A stretch of DNA of 64,000 bases from Ensifer adhaerens (GCF_028993555.1 NZ_CP118612.1:124001-188000), one strand, 5' to 3'. Shown: positions 50,565-59,269, counted from the first letter of the stretch. The notes: a model not told the origin generated them from the letters alone. Made by a program: numbers and translations.

Positions 50565-52211
50565 ATGTCGTTTTCCGATTGGGTGTCAGCGCGCTTGGGA
50601 ATATTGCCGCCAGCGCCAGACGAGCTCTTCACCTACGACTATATCGTGGTTGGAGGGGGATCGACGGGATGCGTCATTGCCTCCCGCTTATCCGAGGATC
50701 CGAGCGTCAACGTCTTGCTTTTGGAGGAAGGTCCTAGAGACCTCAATCCCTACATCCATATTCCAGGCGCCTACTACAAGACGGCTCAGGGCTCACTTCT
50801 GAAGCGAATCCCATGGGAGCCGCTGCCCGAGCAAGGGCGGAATGCCAACCCGACCATGGTGCAGGCAAGGGTGCTGGGCGGCGGAAGCTCCGTCAACGCC
50901 ATGATCTACATCAGGGGCGTGCCGTCGGACTACGACCAATGGGTTCGTATGGGAGCGGATGGCTGGGCATATTCCGATGTCCTGCCCTATTTCAAGCGGG
51001 CGGAAAACAACAATCGGTTCTGCAACGAGGCGCACGGCGTCGGCGGTCCGCTTGGCGTATCGGATGTGGACTATATCCATCCGTTGACGCGTGCCTGGCT
51101 GCAGGCGTGCCAGCAGGCCGGCCTCCCGTACAATCCGGACTTCAATTCCGGGGACCAGACAGGCTGCGGCCTCTACCAAATAACCGCTCAGGATGGCCGC
51201 AGGAGTTCGGCGGCGGTCGCCTATCTGAAACCTGCCCGCAACCGCCGCAACTTGCGCGTCGAAACAGGCACGACGGTGACGCGCGTCATCATCGAAAAGG
51301 GAAGGGCGGTCGGCGTCGAGTGCATGCGCGGCAAGCACAAGGTCACGCACAGGGCGAGGCACGAGGTCATCCTGTCGGCCGGTGCGATTGCCACGCCAAA
51401 ACTGCTCATGTTGTCGGGCATCGGGCCAGCCGATCAGATTCGGTGCCAGGGCATTGATGTGCAGGTGAACCTGCCGGGTGTCGGGCAAAACCTGCAGGAC
51501 CACATCGAGATTTCGCTCGTCTATCAGCTCAACGGACCGCACAGCTACGACAAATACAAGAAGCTGCATTGGAAGGCGGCGGCTGGTTTGAACTATGCGC
51601 TGTTTCGAAACGGCCCGGCTTCCTCCAACCTCATCGAGGGAGGGGCGTTCTGGTGGGGAAACCGGAACGAAGCGGTTCCAGATATCCAGTACTTCATGGT
51701 CGTCGGCGCAGGCATCGAAGAAGGTGTTGACGCTGTTCCGGGCGGTAACGGCTGTACCGTGAACCTCGGGCAGATAAGGCCGAGGTCCAGAGGCGAAGTA
51801 ACGCTCGTCAGCGCTGACCCTTTGTCAAATCCGCGCGTCGCGCCACGCTATTTCTCGGATCCATATGATCTGGAGGCGATCACTGACGGGACGATGGCCG
51901 CGATCGATATCATGTCGCAGCCGTCGATCGCAAAATACGTAGCGGCACGGCATACCCCGGCGTCGCGAATGAAGACACGTGAAGAGATCAAGACGTTTTG
52001 CCGGCAAGATGCGCATGCGGCGCTGCATCCATCGGGAACGTGTCGGATGGGCAGGGACGAGATGGCTGTCGTCGACCCTGAGCTCAAGGTCCATGGCGTG
52101 GAAGGCCTGCGTGTTGCAGACGCATCCATCATGCCAACGCTGATATCCGGGAACCCGAACTCGGTTTGCATCATGATTGGCGAGCGGGCGGCAGACTTCT
52201 TGCGCGCCTGA
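50565..52211 (+). CDS. GMC-family FAD oxidoreductase (choline dehydrogenase-like)
   Basis: 548 aa from ATG 50565, 5 bp after the previous stop; the longer upstream frame is an alternative-frame overlap with the first GMC gene. After a ~25-residue lead comes the FAD motif YIVVGGGSTGCVIASRLSED. GMC signature ARVLGGGSSVNAMIYIRG, second signature EVILSAGAIATPKLLMLSG, catalytic His in LHPSGTCRMGRDEMA and Asn in SGNPNSVCIMIGERA. It is the third complete GMC enzyme in the window. Two consecutive oxidations on the same transported molecule are a reasonable reading. Confidence 0.9.
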   Translation: MSFSDWVSARLGILPPAPDELFTYDYIVVGGGSTGCVIASRLSEDPSVNVLLLEEGPRDLNPYIHIPGAYYKTAQGSLLKRIPWEPLPEQGRNANPTMVQARVLGGGSSVNAMIYIRGVPSDYDQWVRMGADGWAYSDVLPYFKRAENNNRFCNEAHGVGGPLGVSDVDYIHPLTRAWLQACQQAGLPYNPDFNSGDQTGCGLYQITAQDGRRSSAAVAYLKPARNRRNLRVETGTTVTRVIIEKGRAVGVECMRGKHKVTHRARHEVILSAGAIATPKLLMLSGIGPADQIRCQGIDVQVNLPGVGQNLQDHIEISLVYQLNGPHSYDKYKKLHWKAAAGLNYALFRNGPASSNLIEGGAFWWGNRNEAVPDIQYFMVVGAGIEEGVDAVPGGNGCTVNLGQIRPRSRGEVTLVSADPLSNPRVAPRYFSDPYDLEAITDGTMAAIDIMSQPSIAKYVAARHTPASRMKTREEIKTFCRQDAHAALHPSGTCRMGRDEMAVVDPELKVHGVEGLRVADASIMPTLISGNPNSVCIMIGERAADFLRA

Positions 52212-52559
52212 ATTCGGGCGACCTCGGGCGCCTGCGAAGTCTTTGTGTTTCGGCGGCGGTCCGGCCGCTGAAGCCATGACGAACTGCCGTGTTGGCGTCG
52301 CCCTCCCGGTGCTACTGGGTCGACGCATGGAAGCCTCGCCCCCGTTGCGCATGGCAAATCACGGGGCGGTGATAGGCGTACTCATCCCGCATCCCGGCGC
52401 AGGCACCAGATGGCGCCTGCAAAACCGATCGTGTCATTTAGCCACATCTGCCGCTGTGCCGCCCTGACAGATCGAGCGCTGTGCGCATTCCGCGAGGCAT
52501 CGGTCGCCGGTGCCGATACTCGCTGATCTTCAGTAGATGCCTAAATGCGCAATTGTTTG
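52212..52559. other. Intergenic region, no gene
   Basis: No coding frame with family resemblance. Its right end merges with the phased TGCGT repeats that precede the HAD-DeoR operon. Confidence 0.5.
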
Positions 52560-52594
52560 TGCGTGATATTGCGTAATTATGCGTGTTCGTGCAT
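52560..52594 (+). promoter_or_regulatory. DeoR-type operator: four TGCGT-like repeats at exact 10-bp spacing (site A)
   Basis: TGCGT at 52560, 52570 and 52580 and TGCAT at 52590, each one helical turn apart, directly upstream of the HAD gene start (52611) of the operon that encodes the DeoR regulator. DeoR-family proteins commonly bind such phased direct repeats. Related TGCGTCA pairs occur at 55203 and 57134. Confidence 0.7.
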
Positions 52595-52610
52595 ATTGAT
52601 TCTCGTGTTT

Positions 52611-53258
52611 ATGCAGAAAGGTAAGGAAGTGACCCCAACCAACGTGGTATTCGACATAGGTGGCGTGTTGATCGACTGGAATCCCGCCTACCTCTATCGC
52701 AAGCTCCTTCCAGACGAAGGAAGCGTTGCCAGATTTTTGGCAGAGGTCTGCACCTCCTCCTGGAATGCGCAGTTCGACGCGGGGACGCTTTTTGCCGAAG
52801 GTATTGCTGAACGCTCCGCGCGCTTTCCGGAACATTCCGAGCTGATCGAGGCGTACTGGAGCAGATGGCACGAGATGCTCGGCGGGGAGGTAGAAGGAAC
52901 CTCGCAGGTTCTTGCGCGGCTCAAGTCCGCAGGCGTGCCTGTTCATGCAATTTCCAATTGGTCGGCTGAGACTTTTCCGAGGGCCCAGGCGATTTTTCCG
53001 TTTCTCGGCGACTTCGACGTTCTCGTGGTTTCCGGACGGGAGCGGCTCATCAAGCCGGACGCGGCAATTTTCGACTTGTTTTTGGAGCGTGCCAACGTGC
53101 GCGCGCAGGATTGCATTTTCATCGATGACAATCTCGCCAACATCGCCGCAGCCTCAAGGCTCGGATTCCAGACCGAGCATTTCCAGACAGCCGCCGCGCT
53201 CGAACGCAGGTTGTCGACCCTTGGCATTCTCGCGCCGCTCGAGGGGATTGCGGAATGA
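52611..53258 (+). CDS. HAD-family phosphatase (YihX-like, HAD-IA)
   Basis: About 215 aa. Start ATG 52611; GTG 52629 is possible and better spaced from AAAGG. All four HAD motifs are visible: FDIGGVLIDWNPAYLYRKLL (I), VHAISNWSAETF (II), LIKPDAAIFDLF (III) and CIFIDDNLANIAAA (IV). The cap (YWSRWHEMLGGEVEG) is the C1 helical type. It is likely a sugar-phosphate phosphatase. Its stop overlaps the DeoR start (ATGA), so the two are translationally coupled. Confidence 0.87.
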   Translation: MQKGKEVTPTNVVFDIGGVLIDWNPAYLYRKLLPDEGSVARFLAEVCTSSWNAQFDAGTLFAEGIAERSARFPEHSELIEAYWSRWHEMLGGEVEGTSQVLARLKSAGVPVHAISNWSAETFPRAQAIFPFLGDFDVLVVSGRERLIKPDAAIFDLFLERANVRAQDCIFIDDNLANIAAASRLGFQTEHFQTAAALERRLSTLGILAPLEGIAE

Positions 53259-54037
53259 GTGCCGGGATGGAGGAACCGACAACCCTTTCGCCAGTGGAAC
53301 GTCAGGCCATCATCCTGGAAAAGGTCAACGCCTCGGGGCGCGTCGTCGCGGTCGACCTGGCGCAGGAATTCAACGTCTCGGAAGATTCCATCCGACGCGA
53401 CCTGCGCGAGCTTGTCGACGCAGGTTTGGTGCAACGCTTCCACGGAGGAGCGGTGCGGCTGGTGACACCGGCACTCGATTTTCATCGTCGTGAAACACTG
53501 GGGACCGAAGAGAAGCAGCGTATTGGCCGCGCTGCGGCAGCGGCAATCCCTGAAGGCGCAACCTTGCTCGTCGATACAAGCACGACCGTTGTGCATTTCA
53601 TCCGCCAACTTCCGCCGACGCTGTCCGTTCGCATCTTCACCAGTTCGGTAGACGTCGCCGGCGCCGCGCTCGATCATCCGCTTGCGGAGGTTACTCTGCT
53701 TGGGGGACGGCTAAGCAAATTCACACGCAGTGCGACCGGAGCCAGCGCAATCGAGGCTGTCCGTGGGCTCAAGGTCGATTTCTGTGTGCTCGGAACCTGC
53801 GGCATCGACGATGACTTGATATTGCGCGCGGACGACCTTGAAGACGCGTTCTTCAAGAAGGCGATGATCAAGGCGTCGAACAAGACCTTGGTTCTGGCAT
53901 CATCTGACAAGCTCGGGCAGGTGGCGACCCACGAGGTGGCGCCGATCTCCGTAGTCTCGCAACTCTTCACCACGAGCGAGGACAGTTCTTTTTTAGAGCG
54001 AATCCGCGAGATGGGCGTGAATGTGGAGACGGTCTGA
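53255..54037 (+). CDS. DeoR family transcriptional regulator
   Basis: 260 aa. Winged HTH: RQAIILEKVNASGRVVAVDL, then AQEFNVSEDSIRRDLRELVD, and the wing GLVQRFHGGAV. The DeoRC sensor domain follows (IGRAAAAAIPEGATLLVDTSTT; FTSSVDVAGAALDHPLAEVT), a fold that binds sugar phosphates. It shares its promoter with the HAD gene under site A, implying autoregulation. Matching repeats near the aspartase and MFS genes suggest these are in its regulon. Confidence 0.9.
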   Translation: MSAGMEEPTTLSPVERQAIILEKVNASGRVVAVDLAQEFNVSEDSIRRDLRELVDAGLVQRFHGGAVRLVTPALDFHRRETLGTEEKQRIGRAAAAAIPEGATLLVDTSTTVVHFIRQLPPTLSVRIFTSSVDVAGAALDHPLAEVTLLGGRLSKFTRSATGASAIEAVRGLKVDFCVLGTCGIDDDLILRADDLEDAFFKKAMIKASNKTLVLASSDKLGQVATHEVAPISVVSQLFTTSEDSSFLERIREMGVNVETV

Positions 54038-54063
54038 CAAGGCTTCATTCAAGGAGAAAATCA

Positions 54064-55068
54064 ATGAACTACTCGCTGGACCAGGACGCCAGGGCCGTAT
54101 TGCTGCCTGCGTTTGACAGTCTCGATTTCGCTGACGTCATGGGACCGTTTCTGGACCAGGGCGGACACTCGCTTTTGATCGGAGAAACGCGCGACGAATA
54201 TGTGGCTCGCACGATGTCCGAGACGCGGCTTTCCACTGAAACGGCGAGCATCCTTCGCTCGGCAATAGAAAGGCTACTCGCGAAGTGCCCGAAGCTCATC
54301 GTTGCTGTCGACGAGGAGATGGGCGGAATCCAAAGGTTGCAGGGTCTCGTTCCTCCTCTTCCAGCCTTGGCAGAGGCCATCGCGCTTTCTCATCAAGATC
54401 TGGCTGATCGGTGTTTTCGAACGGCCAGTGCCGCTCGCGAACTTGGTGTAACGATGTTTCTCGCGCCGATTGCCGATGTTGCGGGCAGGCAAAATCCCTG
54501 GCTGCGCAACCGGCAGATGGGGACCGACCCCGCCACGGTCGCCAAGCTGGTCAAGGCGTTCGTGACGGGTGTCCAAAAGGCAGGCGTTTCTGCCGTTACC
54601 AAGCACTTTCCCGGATACGACAACCTGGTTGCTGACCCGGCGCTCGTCGATGTCGCCTTGCACACCCCCCTTGAGCGGATCCTGCGCAATGCGCTGCCGT
54701 TTCAGGCAGCCATCGAGGCCGGAACCAGGGCGGTCATGACGGGGCCGGCCCCTGTTGTCGCGGTCGATGCTGAGAATGCGGCCAGCACATCGCCCGCCGT
54801 CATTGCCCTGTTGCGGCAGCAATTCGGGTTTCAGGGGCTCGTCGTAAGTGATGATCTCGATGCCCCTGCCACCATGCGCGGCAGATCGCTGGTGGCGACG
54901 GCGGTCGCATCGCTGAATGCCGGGGCGGACCTCTTGCTTGTCTCTGGCGGGCCGCATCTTGGCGAGCTGTGTGAGGGGATCGCGGCTGCGGCACGGGCGG
55001 GTACAGTTTCGGCAGATCGTTTGTCGGATGCCGCAAACCGTGTGAGGCAGCACGCGGCATTGAACTAG
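54064..55068 (+). CDS. GH3 family glycoside hydrolase-like protein (NagZ-like, altered acid/base)
   Basis: 334 aa with the GH3 N-terminal barrel. VAVDEEMGGIQRLQG and AVTKHFPGYDNLVADPALVDV and the nucleophile loop VVSDDLDAPATMRG (D263) are readable. In NagZ the KHFPGHG...DSH segment supplies the Asp-His acid/base pair; here it is KHFPGY (180-185) and D191-P-A193, so the His is replaced. The enzyme may act differently (phosphorolysis-impaired, or another acid/base), or its substrate has a good leaving group. No signal peptide, so a cytoplasmic role; it follows DeoR by 26 bp, same operon. Function beyond beta-N-acetylhexosaminidase-like is unknown. Confidence 0.78.
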   Translation: MNYSLDQDARAVLLPAFDSLDFADVMGPFLDQGGHSLLIGETRDEYVARTMSETRLSTETASILRSAIERLLAKCPKLIVAVDEEMGGIQRLQGLVPPLPALAEAIALSHQDLADRCFRTASAARELGVTMFLAPIADVAGRQNPWLRNRQMGTDPATVAKLVKAFVTGVQKAGVSAVTKHFPGYDNLVADPALVDVALHTPLERILRNALPFQAAIEAGTRAVMTGPAPVVAVDAENAASTSPAVIALLRQQFGFQGLVVSDDLDAPATMRGRSLVATAVASLNAGADLLLVSGGPHLGELCEGIAAAARAGTVSADRLSDAANRVRQHAALN

Positions 55069-55365
55069 ATCTCATCGAAAGCCGTCCTGTCCGCTGGCGC
55101 CGCCTCGGTGGTGCAAGATCGTTCGACACGCGTGTTGGGATCTTAGGCGTTCAAAACGTCGGCTGGGTTCGCGAAGTCGCAGGCATCCATGCGGCGCGCC
55201 ATTTGCGTCACCTTGCGTCAGGTGTTTTTGCCTCGCGAAGTATAAAGCCGCCCTGCCGACGGATAGCCTTCAAATCGTGCTCGAAACGGACAGGGTCGAA
55301 TGGGCGCGCCCGAAGACCGTGGCGTTCACGCCCGGACGGCGATCACGGAACACCAGAGGACTAGC
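55069..55365. other. Intergenic region before the aspartase gene
   Basis: No gene. Contains the DeoR-type site B and presumably the aspartase promoter. Confidence 0.5.
55203..55220 (+). promoter_or_regulatory. DeoR-type operator (site B)
   Basis: TTGCGTCA at 55203-55210 and again at 55213-55220, two identical 8-mers exactly 10 bp apart. The 17-mer TGCGTCACCTTGCGTCA differs at one base from the reverse complement of 57134-57150. Confidence 0.65.
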
Positions 55366-56805
55366 ATGTCAGACACTCCGCCCATGTTCCCTTGCAAGAC
55401 ACGCAGCGAACGAGACACGCTCGGCGAAATCGAGCTCCCGTCGGACGCCTACTACAGCGCACAGACCGCTCGCGCGATTGCGAATTTTCAGATTTCGGGA
55501 ATCCCGGTCAGCGATTATCCGTTGTTCATCCGCGCCCTCGCGTTGACAAAGAAGGCGGCCGCCTTCGCCAATCTCCGGCTTGGCGACCTTTCGCCTGCAA
55601 AGGCGCTCGCGATAGAAAAGGCCTGCGACGACATAGCAAACGGCCAATTGCTCGACCAGTTTCCCGTGGATGTGTTTCAGGGCGGAGCCGGAACTTCCAC
55701 GAACATGAACGTCAACGAGGTTATCGCAAATCGGGCGCTCGAGCATCTTGGCCTCCCTCGGGGACGCTTCGATGTCATTCATCCCAACAATGATGTGAAC
55801 CTCGCGCAATCGACGAATGACGTCTACCCAACGGCGATAAGACTGGCGTTGCTCTTCAGCTACCGGGAGCTATCGGCCGCGATTGAACGACTGGCCTCCG
55901 CATTCGAAGCGAAGGCGCTAGAGTTCAGGGACATCGTCAAGCTTGGAAGAACCCAACTCCAGGACGCTGTCCCGATGACGCTCGGACAAGAGTTCATGGC
56001 TTTTGCCGTGACCCTGCGAGAAGATGTCCTTCGACTGGACGAGGCCGCTCATCTCCTTAAGGAGATAAATCTTGGTGGTACCGCAATTGGGACAGGTATC
56101 ACGGCTGATCCCGCCTATGCGGCGATTGCAACAGAAGAGCTCTCGAGCATGACCGGGATCGAGCTGCGGCGGGCGTCGGATCTTGTCGAGGCCTGTTGGG
56201 ATACCGGCGCCTTCGTGCATTTCTCCGGAACCTTGAAAAGGACAGCAGTAAAACTGTCCAAGATCTCGAATGATCTGCGGCTGCTTTCCAGCGGCCCGCG
56301 TGGCGGCCTTGGTGAGATTAATCTTCCTGCGATGCAGCCAGGCTCGTCAATCATGCCCGGAAAAGTGAACCCTGTTATTCCGGAGGTCGTGAACCAGGTT
56401 GCATTCCAGGTCATCGGCGCGGACCTTGTTGTAACGCTGGCAGCTGAAGCGGGACAATTGCAACTGAATGCGATGGAGCCGGTGATTGTTTTCAACCTTT
56501 TGCAGTCAATGAAGTTGTTGACGAACGCGTGCGAGACGCTCACCGACAAATGCGTTGTCGGCATCACCGCCAACATTGAGCGTTGCCGGCAGAATCTTGA
56601 AGCTGGCACTGCACTTGCGACCGCACTTGTATCACTTCTCGGGTACGAGCGATCCGCGCAGATCGCGAAGGAGGTTCTGGAAACCGGCCGGACTATAAGC
56701 GAGGTACTTGAGGCGACGCAGGCATTGCCAGCGAGCGTCAAGAACGACCTGCTAAATCCCCTCCATCTCACGAAACCGTCGAGACTTCGGACACCGGACT
56801 GCTAG
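55366..56805 (+). CDS. aspA: Aspartate ammonia-lyase (aspartase)
   Basis: 479 aa from ATG 55366 with AGAGGA upstream. The aspartase/fumarase superfamily signature GSSIMPGKVNP begins at residue 326; the active-site Ser is in this mobile loop. N-terminal ERDTLGEIELPSDAYYSAQT and TSTNMNVNEVIANRALEHLG with HPNNDVNLAQSTNDVYPTAIR are characteristic of aspartase rather than fumarase C. It converts L-aspartate to fumarate and ammonia in the cytoplasm. Its presence in a sugar-derivative locus suggests amino-group disposal or an aspartate-like intermediate. A related ammonia-lyase acting on an analogue cannot be excluded. Confidence 0.85.
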   Translation: MSDTPPMFPCKTRSERDTLGEIELPSDAYYSAQTARAIANFQISGIPVSDYPLFIRALALTKKAAAFANLRLGDLSPAKALAIEKACDDIANGQLLDQFPVDVFQGGAGTSTNMNVNEVIANRALEHLGLPRGRFDVIHPNNDVNLAQSTNDVYPTAIRLALLFSYRELSAAIERLASAFEAKALEFRDIVKLGRTQLQDAVPMTLGQEFMAFAVTLREDVLRLDEAAHLLKEINLGGTAIGTGITADPAYAAIATEELSSMTGIELRRASDLVEACWDTGAFVHFSGTLKRTAVKLSKISNDLRLLSSGPRGGLGEINLPAMQPGSSIMPGKVNPVIPEVVNQVAFQVIGADLVVTLAAEAGQLQLNAMEPVIVFNLLQSMKLLTNACETLTDKCVVGITANIERCRQNLEAGTALATALVSLLGYERSAQIAKEVLETGRTISEVLEATQALPASVKNDLLNPLHLTKPSRLRTPDC

Positions 56806-56870
56806 GTGGGAAGGGTGACCGAGGGAGGCTGGGGTACGCCTTGGTTCTCTCAATGGCCAAGTGGCCCCGC

Positions 56871-57056
56871 CTATTTCAACAAAGAAACGAGGGCCACCAA
56901 CGAGTCGCGTTGAACCAATGCAGCGCCTTCACGGACTTGGCCAGCTTTTTCCAAGAACGACCAGATTGGGCCTGATGATAGGAAGATAATGCCGACCAGG
57001 ACCGCAGCAGAGACGACATGAAAATTGGCGGGTTTGAGAAGTCGGGTAAACACCAC
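56871..57056 (-). CDS. Small single-helix membrane protein (61 aa)
   Basis: Taken from GTG 57056, preceded by CAGGAGGAA; the longer ATG 57092 start has no RBS. Product VVFTRLLKPANFHVVSAAVL, then a transmembrane segment VLVGIIFLSSGPIWSF and a short basic/polar tail. No family recognised. It lies beneath the DeoR-type site C on the opposite strand from the MFS gene, so it may share regulation. Confidence 0.5.
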   Translation of the reverse strand: MVFTRLLKPANFHVVSAAVLVGIIFLSSGPIWSFLEKAGQVREGAALVQRDSLVALVSLLK

Positions 57057-57133
57057 TTGTTCCTCCTGGTTCCTTGTAGATTTGAGTGTCATTTAAACCG
57101 CTTTTGTTGTCCCCTTCTCACTCTTCATCTAAG

Positions 57134-57150
57134 TGACGCAAGATGACGCA
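57134..57150 (-). promoter_or_regulatory. DeoR-type operator (site C)
   Basis: TGACGCA at 57134-57140 and 57144-57150, i.e. TGCGTCA twice in reverse orientation with 10-bp phasing. Located between the small membrane-protein gene (minus) and the YbjJ-like MFS gene (plus). Confidence 0.65.
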
Positions 57151-57340
57151 CGATAAAGCTGGGCCACGGCGTTGATGGCGAGTTCGGCCCAGCGAGCTCC
57201 CTGAAAAAGAAAGGTCTCGCCAAACCTGTTTGATAGCGCAGCAAATTTCGCGTCGATCGTGGTCATTGGTGATCCGTCCGAGGTCAAGCTGGGCGCTCGG
57301 CTCACTCGTCAACACGCTCAATACAAGGGACCAGCATCAG

Positions 57341-58522
57341 ATGCTTGCAACACATCAAAGACCCTATCTGGCGTTCTTTCTGCTCGCCACATCAACCGGC
57401 GCCTTCATGGCCCGGATCCCGGATCTCCAGACCAGGCTGGGAGTCGACAAAGCCCAGCTCGGTATGACGCTGATCGGATTGGCCGTTGGGTCTCTTGTGT
57501 CGCTTTCGACGTCTGCCCCCATCATCGAGCGTCTTGGTAGCAAGCGGGCGCTTTCCATTGCGATACCTGGTATCGCGTTCCTGCTCGCTCTCACCCCTAT
57601 TCTACCCAGCGCGGAATTTGTCTTCGGGTGCCTGTTTCTGACCGGCCTGCTTGCGGGATCCCTTGAACTGACTTTGAACGTGGAGATAGGGCGTATCGAG
57701 GCGGTGAAGGGCTTCAGCATCATGAACCGATCACACGGTTTTTGGAGTGTCGGTTTCTTCGTGACCGCCGTCACCGCGTCGTTTATCCGACAGGCGGGAA
57801 TTCCGATGTGGTCGCATATGCTGTTCGTAGCTGTGATCGTCAGCATTCTGGCCATGCTCACCGTGAAGGGCATGGTGAATTCGCCAAGCCTTGCCGTCAC
57901 CGAAGACGCGAAGGCGCCCTTCGTTGCTTTCCCAACGCTCGCGCTCATGCCGCTGTGCATCATCGGCATCGCAGCGTTCCTTGTAGAGGGCGCGGGGCTC
58001 GATTGGTCAGCGATCTATATGCGGGACGTTTTCGGTTCAACTCCCTTCATCGGGGGATCCGGACTGACGTTGTTCGCACTCTTCATGGCAGTCACACGCT
58101 TGACCATCGACCCCGTTGTCGACCGGTTCGGAGCAGGGCCGGTTGCACGCGTCCTCTTGATCACTTCTGTGATCGGCCTGGCTTTGGTCTGGCTCACCCC
58201 ACATGAATACGCCGCCCTGGCTGGTTTCGCTTTGATGGGTGGTGGTTGCAGCGCCGTCTATCCGATGGCGGTGTCTGCGGCAGCCCAAAGGACCGACAGA
58301 CCCTCGGCAATCAACGTGGCTGCTGTCAGCCAAATGGCGTTCGTGGTGTTCTTTCTGGCACCGCCGCTCCTTGGTTTCGTTGGTGAAGCGTGGGGCATGA
58401 GGGCGGCATATGCCGTTTGTATCCCGCTTATACTCATTTCCATCCTTCTCAGCGGGGCGTTGAAGTCCGGGGGCAAATCGAAGTCCGCTGTCAGCGGAGC
58501 GAGTCACGAAACCGCATTGTGA
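57341..58522 (+). CDS. MFS transporter, YbjJ-like (second copy)
   Basis: 393 aa from ATG 57341 (MLATHQRPYLAFFLLATSTG); the open frame to 57230 has no RBS. Helix 1 and loop ARIPDLQTRLGVDKAQLGMTLIGLAVG parallel the first MFS (36309) at the same positions (LPLLSAKLNIDKGQLGALLLC), and GAGLDWSAIYMRD matches IIDWSAVYM, so they are same-branch homologues. Twelve helices predicted. Possibly exports or imports an intermediate of the DeoR-controlled pathway. Confidence 0.87.
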   Translation: MLATHQRPYLAFFLLATSTGAFMARIPDLQTRLGVDKAQLGMTLIGLAVGSLVSLSTSAPIIERLGSKRALSIAIPGIAFLLALTPILPSAEFVFGCLFLTGLLAGSLELTLNVEIGRIEAVKGFSIMNRSHGFWSVGFFVTAVTASFIRQAGIPMWSHMLFVAVIVSILAMLTVKGMVNSPSLAVTEDAKAPFVAFPTLALMPLCIIGIAAFLVEGAGLDWSAIYMRDVFGSTPFIGGSGLTLFALFMAVTRLTIDPVVDRFGAGPVARVLLITSVIGLALVWLTPHEYAALAGFALMGGGCSAVYPMAVSAAAQRTDRPSAINVAAVSQMAFVVFFLAPPLLGFVGEAWGMRAAYAVCIPLILISILLSGALKSGGKSKSAVSGASHETAL

Positions 58523-58597
58523 CACTGCCGGGGATCGTGCGACGGTTGAGTGCACGCTCGCGCGTTGCGAGGATGTTCACGTTCTGTGCTTGCAAAG

Positions 58598-58614
58598 TCG
58601 CATAATGTATCGAC
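58598..58614. repeat. 17-bp sequence shared with the IS target site
   Basis: TCGCATAATGTATCGAC occurs here. The same 17 bp is obtained at 23506-23520 plus bases after 24720 when the IS1595 element and its duplication are removed. Upstream bases also match partly (GTT..CG.T.TGTGC.T). Meaning unknown. Confidence 0.55.
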
Positions 58615-58659
58615 TGGAAAATTAGCGAGCCTAGCGCTCCTAGAGTGCGAAGTGTCCAG

Positions 58660-59121
58660 TTATCCCAGTATGCGGACAAGGAGCTGCCGAAGTCCGGGCT
58701 CTCCCACTTCGTATGCGGCGATTGGAGCCGGCACCCATCGGTTCGAGCGGACACCCCTTTCCGGGTAGTCAGAGGCGAGCGAGCGCACGGCAATCAGGTG
58801 TACGCGAACCCGGTAAACTAAAGCGCTGCTATCCTTGCAATACGTAAACCCGCCCACTGAATGTTCAGTGGAAACTCCGATTACTCCCGCCTCTTCAAAT
58901 GCCTCACGAGCAGCTGCGTCCTTGCTCGTTTCTCCAGTTTCCACGTGACCCTTCGGAATGCCCCAGCGCCCGCTGCTCTTCCCCGAAATCAGCAGCACGT
59001 CATATCCATCTGCTCCACGCGCCCTGCGATAGCAAATGGCGCCAGCTTGACGGACTTCGCTTGGCGCGGGACCGAGGGCATTTACACGGGTTGGCAGGCG
59101 GGATGCGAATATCGTTTGCAT
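58660..59121 (-). CDS. Nudix hydrolase
   Basis: 153 aa from ATG 59121 (MQTIFASRLPTRVNALGPAP) with GAGGA upstream; the frame extends to 59295 but without support. Nudix box GHVETGETSKDAAAREAFEE-AG matches GX5EX7REUXEEXGU with all catalytic Glu residues. WGIPKGHVE precedes it. Family members cleave nucleoside diphosphates linked to other moieties, including diadenosine polyphosphates. Specific substrate unknown. Probably single-gene. Confidence 0.88.
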   Translation of the reverse strand: MQTIFASRLPTRVNALGPAPSEVRQAGAICYRRARGADGYDVLLISGKSSGRWGIPKGHVETGETSKDAAAREAFEEAGVIGVSTEHSVGGFTYCKDSSALVYRVRVHLIAVRSLASDYPERGVRSNRWVPAPIAAYEVGEPGLRQLLVRILG

Positions 59122-59269
59122 CGTCGGTTCCTCGTTGAGGCGAACGGGAAACAGAGTAGGCTCGGCTTTTGCGCCATCAGTTTTAAGACGGAAAATCGGG
59201 AAACTCAACAGAAGCAATCCCGAGATACCTCCCCGAGCCGTCCCACAGCATTTCGCCTTGAAAGAAAGC

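Noticed and set aside
58598..58614. TCGCATAATGTATCGAC as a dif/XerCD site
   Set aside because: The CGCATAATGTAT part resembles half of a dif site, but the second arm (TTATG-type) is absent at both copies.
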